Shown: positions 10,201-18,339 of the stretch, piece by piece
Numbering within the stretch: position 1 is the first letter of the stretch
How the letters are laid out: every line of letters begins with the position of its first letter
Assembly: GCF_032362555.1 (NCBI RefSeq)
Contig: NC_083531.1
Location: forward strand, 1,116,001 to 1,180,000
Reading direction: 5' to 3'
DNA: 64,000 nucleotides
Origin: Amyelois transitella
Lineage: Eukaryota; Arthropoda; Insecta; Lepidoptera; Pyralidae
Position numbers and translations under genes: made by a program
Notes under the pieces: model-generated
What the model saw: only the letters and a program-made list of their open reading frames with translations
The model's database searches: none
What the model was told of the DNA's origin: nothing

Positions 10201-11601
10201 TAAATATAAAATAATGTATCACACAACATCTAGAACTTACTTCATGTGTAGGTCTATGAATATGTCACATATAATATTAAACTAGAGGCCGCCCGCGACT
10301 TCGTCCGCATGGAAACCCTATCAATCCCGCAGTAAGTTCGGGATAAAAAGTAGCCTATGTGACTATATGTTATTCTGGGTCATACCAAATTTCATCATAA
10401 TCCGTTTAGTAGTTTTTGCGTGAAAGAGTAACAGACATCTATACCGAAATCCTGACATACTCACAAACTTTCGCATTTATAATATTAGTATGATGACTAA
10501 CCTTCTTGTATATAAGGTAGTTGGGCGACTCCTCCGGCGATGGTATAGTGGACATGAGGGCCTGAACTCCTTTCGGTAGACTGGCCGCGTCTTTTTTATC
10601 TCTATCCTTCTCCTTTTCTTTTTCTTCTTTGACATATTTTGAATTATCCCTTAAAAAAAATATATATTATTTTTTAAATCTTAATTTTGTTGCTTTACAG
10701 ATTTGGGTTTAGCTGGCATAAATCATGTCAGCTGTAATAAGGAACTTCAAATTAAAGAGTTGTCACATTTTGTCAAATCACTGATGTTGAATACTAGCGA
10801 CAACCTGCATCAAAATCCTAATATATTAGTAAATATCTAGTTTAAAAATGTGTTTAAAAGTGCTGTGTGTTTCCCAGCACTAACACAAAAAAGAATGAGG
10901 GATTCTTTTTTAGGCGATGGGCTAGCAACCTGTCACTATTCGAATCACATTTTTTCTTTCTATCATTAAGCCAAAAAGCTGAATGAGGCCTATCAGTCTT
11001 TTCAAGACTGTTGGCTTTGTCTACCCTGCAAGGGATATAGATGTGACTATATGTATGTAGTTTGATTAAAAATCTAAGCATACATAATTACATACAATCA
11101 GACAAGTGTAGAGATCCGCCTTTGCTTTATACTCTAGATCCATGGTCAACTTACTACTTAGGGCTTACGCCAGACTCGTCTCCAGAGTGGTGAAGATGCA
11201 ACCAGGACAATAGCTAGGAAGAAGAGGGTAGGCAGTTGCCATCACTACATAGTAGGTGTGTGTGTTATGTTGAGAGAATGAATGAAAGTAGACTAAGTAA
11301 ATTTTTGTAGTGTGAATTTGGACTGGTAGAGCGGAAAGGCCTAGACGAACATACCTTGAACAAATCAGAAACATTTTGACAAAAAGTCAAGTCAAGATTA
11401 CCTGAAAACGATGAGCTTGCATGAAGAGAGTTATGAATGTGGATGAAGCGAAAGAAGTATTGAGGGATCATGGCAAGTGGAAAGATGTCTCTGCCTACCC
11501 CTCCTGGAAAGTGTGACTTACGTATATATGTATGTTTACCTTGATGGGCCTTGTTGACAGGCCTTCTGTGCCGCCTTCTCCGAAGAGTTCATCGTAACCA
11601 T
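1293..11601 (-). CDS. RGS7: RGS7-like R7-family regulator of G-protein signalling, 3' end off the window
   Basis: Eleven coding exons read 5' to 3' on the minus strand: 11601-11540, 10649-10502, 9764-9678, 7738-7578, 6823-6765, 5915-5773, 5338-5258, 4529-4416, 3623-3542, 2356-2203, 1406-1293. Each has AG/GT borders and the phases join without a stop (about 401 codons). Residues ~71-155 form a DEP domain ([23 protein letters not shown]); ~156-250 match the R7 DHEX region ([57 protein letters not shown]); ~330-400 match the G-gamma-like domain ([26 protein letters not shown]). R7 proteins pair with G-beta-5 and speed GTP hydrolysis by Gi/o alpha subunits in neurons. The GTPase-activating RGS domain is not in the window; bases 1-1292 hold only repeats. 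Start ATG 11601 or 11592. Residues ~22-45 are an unusual lysine/glutamate-rich stretch. Family call is strong; exact start is inferred. Confidence 0.93.
1475..1558 (-). mobile_element. LINE-X tail fragment
   Basis: Reverse copy of the LINE-X 3' coding segment (CTTTCGCTTCATCCACATTC) joined to an S1-like end (CTCTGTCTACCCCGCAAGGG) at 1445. Confidence 0.55.
1574..2034. mobile_element. Mariner-type MITE, older copy
   Basis: Starts after TA with CAGGGTGACATTTAAAAC and is closely similar over most of its length to the copy at 59600-60071. The right terminal repeat is decayed (AGTCACAATG) but still followed by TA. Lies in an RGS7-like intron. Confidence 0.75.
2037..2157 (-). mobile_element. tRNA-headed SINE (S2)
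   Basis: Reverse copy: GGGATTCGAACCC is the complement of a pol III B box and the tRNA-like head reads GGCGCGGCGGTAGTGTG on the minus strand. The body is shortened relative to 50829-51075. Confidence 0.75.
2433..2701 (+). mobile_element. S1 copy, near full length
   Basis: 5' end CGTGTGGTTCCCGGCAC through GACGTGACCATA and a (TATG) tail; sits 77 bases upstream of RGS7-like exon 2356-2203 on the transcribed strand, in antisense orientation. Confidence 0.85.
2796..3208. repeat. 21-bp minisatellite with 84-bp higher-order period
   Basis: About 19 tandem 21-base units of the type GAAGAGGCAAAGATTGTGAAT, in the intron between RGS7-like exons 3623-3542 and 2356-2203. A variant with GATCCTAAAT occurs at units 4, 8 and 12, giving a four-unit (84-base) higher-order repeat in the first half; the second half is more uniform with GATCGTG. 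It is open in several frames only because the period is a multiple of three. Confidence 0.93.
3345..3533 (+). mobile_element. S1 copy, 5'-truncated
   Basis: Begins inside the element at AAGGATAGGCTTATTAAC and ends with (GTAT)n next to the splice donor of exon 3623-3542. Confidence 0.8.
3676..3938 (+). mobile_element. S1 copy, near full length
   Basis: Both ends present (GTGCCGTGTGGTTCCCGG; GATGTGACTATATGTATATA); diverged in the middle. Confidence 0.85.
4112..4275 (-). mobile_element. S1 copy, 3'-truncated
   Basis: Runs from TTTGGCTTAATGATAGAATT to GCCGGGAACCACACGGCAC; lacks the (ATGT) end. Confidence 0.8.
4757..4950 (-). mobile_element. LINE L1 3' tail fragment
   Basis: Complement of the 3' UTR of the LINE at 18340-20094: GACGTCA, a GCAGAAGAAGCGGTAACAAA block and the GCAGCATTTTCTTC end. 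No coding sequence. Confidence 0.75.
4984..5214 (-). mobile_element. S1 copy
   Basis: From the ATAGTCACGTCTATATCCCT end to GGTGCCGGGAACCACACGGC, ending 44 bases before the donor side of exon 5258-5338. Confidence 0.85.
5387..5427 (+). mobile_element. S1 5' scrap
   Basis: Only the first ~40 bases (GTGCCGTGTGGTTGCCGGCA) remain, abutting the duplicated RGS7-like exon fragment. Confidence 0.6.
5427..5583 (-). pseudogene. Duplicated intron/exon fragment of the RGS7-like DHEX exon
   Basis: Bases ~5470-5542 repeat the intron sequence at ~5655-5735 (shared core ATGTCGATAAAACAGCACTC). Bases 5543-5583 repeat about 40 bases of the exon at 5773-5915 (shared core CATCTTCTGAAGTCTAGCCA). The fragment has lost the donor site and both exon ends, so it should not be spliced as an exon. 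A second shared block (TTGTCAGTAATAA) lies at 5433-5457 and 5739-5763. Confidence 0.8.
5950..6742 (+). mobile_element. Composite Helitron-like element (HelC type) with insertions
   Basis: Starts with a HelA-like 5' end (TATACTATTAATTATTATAA), contains a reversed HelA tail (6085-6225) and a reversed LINE-X insert (6350-6512), and finishes CACGCGGGCGAAGCTGCGGG...CTAG before T at 6743. The end is 22 bases from exon 6823-6765. Confidence 0.55.
7105..7312 (+). mobile_element. S1 5' scrap plus LTR fragment
   Basis: An S1 start (GTGTGGTTCCCGGCATCAAT) runs into the same LTR family as 15436-15694 (CTAGCCTGGCGGAAGATCTT; GAATCATCGCTCCCGCCA). The LTR lacks its left third and its terminal ACA is mutated. 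Confidence 0.65.
7383..7570 (-). mobile_element. LINE-X 3' coding tail
   Basis: Reverse copy: (CATA)n, then CTTTCCCGGAGGGGTAGGCA through CATGCAAGCTCGGCGGTTTC to CCCTTTACCAGGACGTCC. On the minus strand it encodes the ...RNRRACMKR...NVDEAKEV... tail. Confidence 0.75.
7760..8021 (+). mobile_element. S1 copy, full length
   Basis: GCCGTGTGGTTTCCGGCACC to GACGTGATTGTATGTATGTA; begins 22 bases from the acceptor side of the DEP exon. Confidence 0.88.
8022..8780. other. Intronic repeat debris
   Basis: No exon seen. 8220-8400 holds an unrecognised segment ending AATAAACG, and 8585-8770 carries TCACCTGATGGTAAGTGGCG, typical of decayed insect LINE sequence. Confidence 0.4.
8776..9053 (-). mobile_element. 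HelA Helitron-like element, full length
   Basis: CTAGCTGTGCCCGCGACTCC to TATAATATTAGTATAGA followed by T; A/T flanks as expected for Helitron insertion. Confidence 0.75.
9443..9666 (+). mobile_element. S1 copy with small internal deletion
   Basis: Both ends present; the GGGCTAGCAACCTGTCAC block is missing. Its (TATG) tail ends 12 bases from the donor of exon 9764-9678. Confidence 0.85.
9810..10030 (+). mobile_element. S1 copy, 5'-truncated
   Basis: Starts near ATGTTCCACTC, continues GATGTCGTAAAAGGTCGACT to CCCCACAACGGATATATAAG. Confidence 0.75.
10284..10491 (-). mobile_element. HelB Helitron-like element
   Basis: CTAGAGGCCGCCCGCGACTT to TTTCGCATTTATAATATTAG; ends 11 bases from RGS7-like exon 10649-10502. 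Confidence 0.72.
10861..11066 (+). mobile_element. S1 copy with internal deletion
   Basis: GCTGTGTGTTTCCCAGCACT joins directly to AGGGATTCTTTTTTAGGCGA, then runs to GATGTGACTATATGTATGTA. Confidence 0.8.
11310..11535 (+). mobile_element. LINE-X 3' coding tail
   Basis: AGGCCTAGACGAACATACCT through GATGAGCTTGCATGAAGAGA to CTCTGCCTACCCCTCCTGG and (TATG). Ends against the donor of RGS7-like exon 1. Confidence 0.75.
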
Positions 11602-12871
11602 TTTAGTTCAAACTTATTAATTCTCCAAAACACTTCAAAAATATAGCCGCCAAATCAAATTCATCATAACTTTTTTTATTTATATAAATTAAACTATAGT
11701 TTTCAAAATATTGGTAGTTATAGAACGCACACTTTAGCAAATATCACAATAAATGAAATATTTATTCATTTTCACACAGATTATTCCGATTTTGAACAGA
11801 GATCAAATTGCGAAATATATCGAAGAAATATAACTCAAATTCCAAAACAGATCACACATTTTATATCCAAATGTTGAAACTAGATAGAATGATCTCCTAT
11901 TCCATTTAGATTTAGTCCCACAGATACAATTTTATTCTCAAAAAGTTAAGAAATTAAAGAGGACATGCAAGACACTGAACTGATGTAATTTTTCACGATT
12001 TCCCATAAAAGTTAGACATACAACAAGCAACGAGAATGTTGCAGATTGCATTTATTGTGAATTCCGACATATTTTATTCATAAAAGTAAATAAACACATT
12101 TAAGACTTCAATTCCAACATTTTGATACGGAGAGCGAAAGACGAAACGTCAAATCTCTGTTAGCCATTAAATCTTTTTGACAGATCTTTTCAGATAGAGA
12201 CAAAAATATACGATCCTGTATGAAGAAAAGAGAACACGGATCTTCAATACTTATAATGCGACCAAAAGTAAAAGTAAATAAATAATTAGTAGGACGTATG
12301 AATCAATGGTGCTTCTACATTTTGTCAATTGATTTGCTTTACAGATGGCGCATGTGTTTTGGAGTTTATTGAACGCCTTGTTTTGAGTTATATTTAGATC
12401 AAGAAAATAAATGTTTATCACCATCAGCCGGAAAACAAAAAAAAACCTTTATTTATTTACTTATATATAAAAATGAAATATATATCGATTTTTTTTAATC
12501 TTCAAAGTTTTTAAATTAATAAACATTCTAACTTAAAAAGTGTTGGTTTGTGGGTATCTTACGAATTACATTGGGGGTTCCTCAATAGATGGCGCCATGA
12601 ATTACTAAAAGCTTATTTTTGATGAGTTTATAGATACTTAATTTTACATAATTTTAAAACAATGTTTATAAATAAATGGTAGGTGTACATGGTATACCAG
12701 ATAAGTAGGTAGGTATTTAACATTACAGAATATGTACCAAATATAGGAAAAGTACATACACATTGTATCTATAATATTCGAATTTCTGTAAGTAGAAATA
12801 AAAAAAAATAAGCATTTAGTTATAAATAAAAATGATATATCTATCTAGATCAGATTCTTCCCTCGTTTGGT
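11602..12871. promoter_or_regulatory. Upstream region of the RGS7-like gene
   Basis: AT-rich and low in recognisable repeats compared with the rest of the window, with no reading frame of note. It probably holds the 5' UTR and perhaps the promoter, but I see no defining core motif. Confidence 0.3.
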
Positions 12872-13557
12872 ATCGGTTTTTTCTATCCCGTTAGGGATAA
12901 GGACATGATTATATACCTAAATATGTTTTAAATGGATTGTGAATTAATCAAAAGTTCAGCTAGTTGGTAGGTATATTGAAGGCCGTTCACTTTCAATTGC
13001 CGAGGTCAAACAATGCACTTTTTCTTAGCATTGGAATAACTCGCTTGCAGCCAGGAAATATTTGTATTGTAATCGTAGCACAAAAAATCCTTAAAAAATA
13101 TCCGTCAGGTTGGACGGATTATTTTGAATTTCTAACTACGTAGTACTAAAGCTGTTACCAACGATTTCGTTTGCCGAAAAAGTTCACTGACAATAGTATT
13201 AAAACTAACAACAAAAAATCTTTACAAAAACAAAAAAATAAATAACAAGAACCGCTAGTTTATAAACTTCCTAGAAAATTTATTAACAGTAGTGGTATAT
13301 TTATGAACTTACGGATAATCGAAATCTCTGAGGAAAGGCGATGTAAAGCATCCACAACTGTTGTTACTCGACCATTATACGCTGAATATTCTTTAGCGAA
13401 AACTTAACTTCGTTTTCACTCCATCAACTTCATATTAGCAAAAAATTTCTCATGAAGAAGTTAGATTGAAACAAGAAAGAAAACAATTTTCGAAATCCAA
13501 TGTTAATTTGTTTAAAATGTGTATATACAAAAAGTTTCATTTTTATTTTTTCCATTT
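12872..13557. other. Intergenic sequence, little recognised
   Basis: A ~55-base S1 3' scrap at 12872-12925 (TCCCGTTAGGGATAAGGACA) is the only feature I can name. Confidence 0.4.
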
Positions 13558-13828
13558 GTGCCATGTGGTTCCCGGCACCAATAGAAAAAAGAATAGGACC
13601 ACTGCATCTCTTTCCCGTGGATATCGTAAAAGGCGACTAAGGGATAGGCTTATAAACTTGGGATACTTCTTTAAGGCGACGAGCTAACAATCTGTCACAT
13701 TACATGAATCTCAATTCTATCATTAAGCCAAACAGCTGAACGTGGCCTATCAGTATTTTCAAGACTGTTGGCTCTGTATACCCCGCAAAGGATGTAGACG
13801 TGATTATATGTATGTATGCACTCGAAGT
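13558..13828 (+). mobile_element. S1 copy, full length
   Basis: GTGCCATGTGGTTCCCGGCA to GACGTGATTATATGTATGTA, with nearly all family blocks intact. Confidence 0.9.
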
Positions 13829-13974
13829 TGAAAGACATTATAAGTATCTAAGTACATTGTTCACCTGAATAGTTTGTATAAACTTTGATAGCATGCATTC
13901 AGCGATAAGATTTGTGCAATAAAATAAGCCCAGATAAGTTAGTAAGTACCTACTTCCAATAAATATTTCACAAA

Positions 13975-14182
13975 ATAACAATCACGCCTTTTACCCGGTG
14001 GGGTAGGCAGGCCCAACATTCCCTGCATACATTCAAATACTATACATATAATCACGTTTTAATTGCTTGCGGGGTAGACAGGCTCTACAGTCTTGGAAAG
14101 ACTGACATGCCAAGTTCAGCTGCATGGCTTAGTGATGGAATTGAGATTCAAATTGTGACAGGTTGCAAGCCCATCGCCTTAT
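13975..14182 (-). mobile_element. LINE-X scrap and S1 copy
   Basis: 13978-14035 has TTTTACCCGGTGGGGTAGGC (LINE-X end); 14044-14182 is a reversed, 5'-truncated S1 (ATCACGTTTTAATTGCTTGC to GCCCATCGCC). Confidence 0.65.
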
Positions 14183-14861
14183 CATAGTCGCTCCAAACTG
14201 ACATTTCAAATAATTACAATCATGTAATTTTTACATAGTATAAAGCAAAGTCGCTTCCCGCGACTGTCCCTAGGTATGTATGTTTGCCTAATATAAGTAT
14301 AAAACTACACATATATATATTTTAAAAAAAATACTATAACAAAATATGTTGTGTAGTTTACACAACATATCTTGATTTAGTATTTTTTTTTATAAACGAT
14401 TCATGAGGAAGGTTTATAAGTATACATGCTACGAGTGCGAAGCCGGGGTGTGTAGCTAATCTAGTATTCTGATATAATTAATCGTTTTTAAGTAGGTCGA
14501 GATGTTTTCGTAATTTCTCTTATCCACAAGAGCCCTTAATTTCAACACTTAGGTAGGTATTTACTATCTGTTTTTTTTTGTTCATTAATGAAATTTTATA
14601 TCAACTTAGATGTATGCTTCTTTTTCTACTTGTTTAAAGAAACTATTCCTTTTTGTTGTAATAGTAATTTATGTAATTTTAGTTAAGATTTGAAATAACT
14701 GAAACAACTTATAAAAAAAAAATACAAATTGCACAGTCTCTGCAAAGCATCAATTTCTGTTTCATATTAAGTTTCAATTAGTGATTTTCAAAATTGGATG
14801 ATTAGGATATAATATGTAGAATAAGACCACTCCATCTCTTTTCAAATTCAAATTTAAAAGT
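14183..14861. other. AT-rich intergenic sequence
   Basis: 14232-14300 resembles a weak Helitron-like end also seen at 24025-24120 (AAGCAAAG..CGCTTCCCGCG). No gene evidence. Confidence 0.35.
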
Positions 14862-15030
14862 TATAATATAACACCTAAATTCAAAACTTTAATTCATTAT
14901 TATAAATCGTCATATCTTTTGGTTTCACAACATTGGTTGACGTCAAAAAAAAACTAAGTTTACTGCCGCTTTCTAAGCGTCTCGGTGCAGAAGAAGTGGT
15001 AACAAACTGCACTGCAGCATTTTCTTTAAA
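14862..15030 (-). mobile_element. LINE L1 3' tail fragment
   Basis: GGTTTCACAACATTGGTTGA, GACGTCA and a GTGCAGAAGAAGTGGTAACA block, complementary to the tail of the LINE at 18340-20094. Confidence 0.75.
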
Positions 15031-15059
15031 ATCTAAATTTAAATGGATAGGCTTATAAA

Positions 15060-15395
15060 TAGCCAAATAGCTGAACGTGGCCATTCAGTCTTTTCAAGAC
15101 TGTTGGCTCTGTCTACCCCGCAACAGATATAGACGTAACCATATGTATGTATGTATGTAGGCTTATTAACTTAGCATTCTTTCGTTTAGGCGATCTGTCA
15201 CTATATTAATCTTCAATTCTTTTCTATTATTGATAGGTGTGGCTTTTGAACTCGGGATTCTTCTTTTATGCGATGGTCTAGCAACCTGTCACTATTTGAA
15301 TCTCATTTCTATCATTTAACCAGGCAGTGGCCTATTGGTCTTTTCAAGATTGTTGGCTCTGTCTACTCCGCAAGGGATATAGACGTGATTATAGG
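15060..15395 (+). mobile_element. Two S1 pieces in tandem
   Basis: 15060-15162 is a 3' piece ending (TATG)n; 15163-15395 is a second 5'-truncated piece ending GGGATATAGACGTGATTATA. Confidence 0.7.
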
Positions 15396-15735
15396 TTCCT
15401 TATTCACCTTTTACGATATCGTCTAGAAAGAGATGTGTGGCGACATCAGGACGCCACTCGTCACAACATCCAATCACACAACAACTGTCAATCATCGCGA
15501 AGAAATTGACGCGTTCAGCCAATAGCAGCGAAGAATCCAAATCGCGATTTCAAAGATTTCATGGATTGGAGCTATATATACAACCTCCGACACTACATCG
15601 TCTGAGCCGCGGTTCCCCAGGCATACCTAACACCTAGCCTGGCGGAAGATCTTCCCTTTGGTGGCGGTCGAGCCGAATCTTCGCTCCCGCTACAGATGGA
15701 TTGGTCCTATTCTTTAGTGCCGGGAACCACACGGT
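15396..15735 (-). mobile_element. S1 copy split by an LTR
   Basis: S1 sequence before 15436 (CACCTTTTACGATATCG..AAAGAGATG) resumes after 15694 (GATGGATTGGTCCTATTCTT to GCCGGGAACCACACGG). Confidence 0.82.
15436..15694. mobile_element. Solo LTR with 4-bp target duplication
   Basis: Bounded by TGT...ACA and flanked by GATG on both sides (15432-15435, 15695-15698). Contains TATATATAC and CCTAGCCTGGCGGAAGATCT. A 259-base unit without internal coding sequence is best read as a solo LTR; the 4-bp duplication fits Gypsy-type integration. Relatives at 7130-7312 and 47643-47877. Confidence 0.82.
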
Positions 15736-15892
15736 ACTAAATTCACACTTCTAACAACCTTACAATATTTGTTTGTTGGCAAGAAAATTTTCATGCTAAC
15801 TATACCTACTTATACTGCGTCACTTTCTCTTAATTTACATAGATATTAATACGACTCATACAGTAGGAAATTACCATATGTCTCATTCATTC

Positions 15893-16165
15893 ATTCATAT
15901 ATAGTCACGTCTATATCCCTTGCGTTGCGGGGTAGACAGAGCCAAAATTTTTGAAGTGACTGATAGCTATCAGTCACTTCAAAAATTTACTAGGCTACGT
16001 TCAGCTGTTTGCCTTTATGATAGAATTGAGATTCAAATAGCGACAACCTGTCGCTAGCCTATTGCCTAAAATATTATAATCCTATCCCTAAGTCGCCTCC
16101 TACGACATCCATGGCAAAAGGAGTGCGCCTATTCTTTTTTTATATTGGTGCCACACGGCACAATA
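15893..16165 (-). mobile_element. S1 copy containing a perfect palindrome
   Basis: ATAGTCACGTCTATATCCCT to GGTGCCACACGGCAC, interrupted at 15945-15988 by a 22-base arm repeated in perfect inversion with no spacer. Confidence 0.85.
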
Positions 16166-16215
16166 TGTCTCATACATCAATACTATATTTAAGTAAATGA
16201 TAAACGAGTAGTTTA

Positions 16216-16452
16216 TGCCGTGTGGTTCCCAGCATTTTAGCACAGGATCACTCCATAAGTTTCCCATGGATGGCGTAAAAGACGGGTGAGAAGCGACTGA
16301 GATTCCTGTTGTATGGGATGGGCTAGAAACCTGTCACTATTTGAATCTCAATTCCATCATTGAGCCATACAGCTGAACGTGGTCTTTCAGTCTTTTCAAG
16401 ACTGTTGGCTCTGTTTACCCCGCAAGGGATATAGATGTGACTATGTGTGTAT
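16216..16452 (+). mobile_element. S1 copy
   Basis: GCCGTGTGGTTCCCAGCATT to GATATAGATGTGACTATGTG; diverged near the start. Confidence 0.85.
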
Positions 16453-16504
16453 TTTATATAAGTTGGTAGGTACTCACATACTTAGTCCAGATATACTGAT
16501 TATT

Positions 16505-16645
16505 AAAAACCGCCGAGCTTGCATGAAGAGTGTTATGAATGTGGATGAAGTGAAGGAAGTGTGCAGAGATCGTGGCAAGTGGAAAGAGGTAGTCTCTGCC
16601 TACCCCTCCGGGAAAGAGGCGTGATTTTATGTTTGTATGTATGTA
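16505..16645 (+). mobile_element. LINE-X 3' coding tail with stop
   Basis: Encodes NRRACMKSVMNVDEVKEVCR...[16 protein letters not shown], then TGA and a (TATG)-type tail. This is the least damaged copy of this coding end. Confidence 0.75.
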
Positions 16646-16649
16646 CTCC

Positions 16650-16830
16650 AGATTACATCCTGACCTATCTAAAGAGAGCCTGGGCTGCTATTTTCATTTG
16701 ACCATGGTGTTGGCCTGGGCTAGTCAGGTTTTACACGAAGTGACTCCCATCTGACCTCTGTAACTTTTCCAGGGAAAATCAGAAACAGCGTTATCTTTGG
16801 TTGTAGTCAAAGATCTAGTTTTATCGTAAT
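16650..16830. mobile_element. Decayed LINE-type repeat
   Basis: GTCAGGTTTTACACGAAGTG and CTCCCATCTGACCTCTG also occur near 54655-54710 and, in part, at 11150-11210 and 53935-53990. The family is not identified. Confidence 0.5.
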
Positions 16831-16985
16831 TTGTTTTATCATTATTTGTTACAAAAATCAAGATAATATCGGAACGAGTTATCTAATGCGTAATTTATTG
16901 TCAAGGACATTTAAAAACCGTGCAAATATTAATTATACCTATTATGAAGTAGGTAATAAAAATATTTTAAATACGAGTAGGTACA

Positions 16986-17184
16986 TCCTACTACTATTAT
17001 AAAGGCGAAAGTTTGTATGGATGTATGGATGTTTGTTACTCTTTCACGCAAAAACTACTGAACCGATTACCATGGTATGTAGGTAGCTGAAGACCCAGAA
17101 TAACACATAGGCTACTTTTTATCCCAGAGTTCCCGCGGGATTGATAGGGTTTCCATGCGGACGAAGTCGCGGGCGGCCTCTAGT
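16986..17184 (+). mobile_element. HelB Helitron-like element, young
   Basis: TCCTACTACTATTATAAAGG to GCGGGCGGCCTCTAG, between A and T. Almost identical to 42184-42388 apart from a few bases and a short deletion. Confidence 0.78.
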
Positions 17185-17204
17185 ATGTACATATTTGTAA
17201 ATTG

Positions 17205-17412
17205 ACGTCCGGTGACTGCTGCATTGTACGTAGTATCAGTTCTACATTCATTCATGTTTTTTTAATGTAGATCTATTCTATCTACATTATATTCCGTCGC
17301 TTTTTCTACACATGGGCTTTGGAGACGATAATAGATATAATTAGAGTTAAGTTATGTTGACGTCAATAAGTGATAACTTGAATCCAATTTTTAAAACAGA
17401 TTTTTTTCTATT
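17205..17412 (+). mobile_element. LINE L1 3' UTR copy
   Basis: TGTAAATTGACGTCCGGTGA through CACATGGGCTTTGGAGACG to GACGTCAATAAGTGATAACT; no coding sequence retained. Confidence 0.75.
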
Positions 17413-17554
17413 TTACCAATGACATAAGTTCAACTTGAAATCCGATGCTCTTACGATGAGGAAAAACATCGCGAAGAAACCTGCACATTCCGACAACTGA
17501 ATGTGTAACAATTAGTGTAAGTATAGTATTGTTAATACATATTACAATTACATG

Positions 17555-17790
17555 TAATAACGTCTATATCACTTGCGGGGCAGACAGTCTTGAAAATACT
17601 GGTAGGCCACGTTTAGCTGTTTGGCTTACTGATTGAATTAAGATTGATATAAAATGACAGGTTGCTAGCCCGTCGCATAAAAGAAGAACCCCATGTTTAT
17701 AAGCCTATCCCTTAGTCGTCTTTTACGACATCCATGGGAAAGAGATGGAGTGGTCCTATTATTTTTTCTATTAGTGCCGGGAACCACACC
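17555..17790 (-). mobile_element. S1 copy
   Basis: AACGTCTATATCACTTGCGG to TTAGTGCCGGGAACCACAC. Confidence 0.85.
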
Positions 17791-17827
17791 TCATCCTATT
17801 GTTAATAGAACGACTATATTGTAACAC

Positions 17828-18103
17828 CAGCTGTGCCCGCGACTTCGTCCGCATGGAATAGTTATTTTGGGCATCATTGAAGCCCTCAAGGATGAATAAT
17901 TTTCCACGTTTTTTTTTTCACATTTTCCATTATTTCTTCGTTCCTAATACTTAGTTGCAGCGTGATGTTATATAGCCTAAAGCCTTCCTCGATAATTGGT
18001 GTATTCAACACAAAAAAAAAATTCAATTCGAATTCCTTAGTTCCTGAGATTAGCGTTTTCAAACAAACTCTTCAGCTTTATAATATTAAGTACCTATAGT
18101 TAA
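17828..18103 (-). mobile_element. HelA Helitron-like element
   Basis: CAGCTGTGCCCGCGACTTCG to TATAATATTAAGTACCTATA; both ends slightly decayed. Confidence 0.68.
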
Positions 18104-18184
18104 ATTTATTTATTTAAACTATAAGGAATTCTCTTCCAGTCGAATATTTAGACAAAACTGAGATTCTAATTGGGGTGGTTAATA

Positions 18185-18312
18185 CATACATACATACATA
18201 AAATCACGCCTCTTTCCCGGAGGGGTAGGCAGAGACTACCCCTTTCCACTTGCCACGATCTCTGCATATTTCCTTTGCTTCATCCACATTCATAAGTCTC
18301 TTCATGCAAGCT
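18185..18312 (-). mobile_element. LINE-X tail fragment
   Basis: (CATA)n then CTTTCCCGGAGGGGTAGGCA through TTCATGCAAGCT, ending just before LINE L1. Confidence 0.72.
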
Positions 18313-18339
18313 AGGGTGGTTAATAATTATTATAATAAG

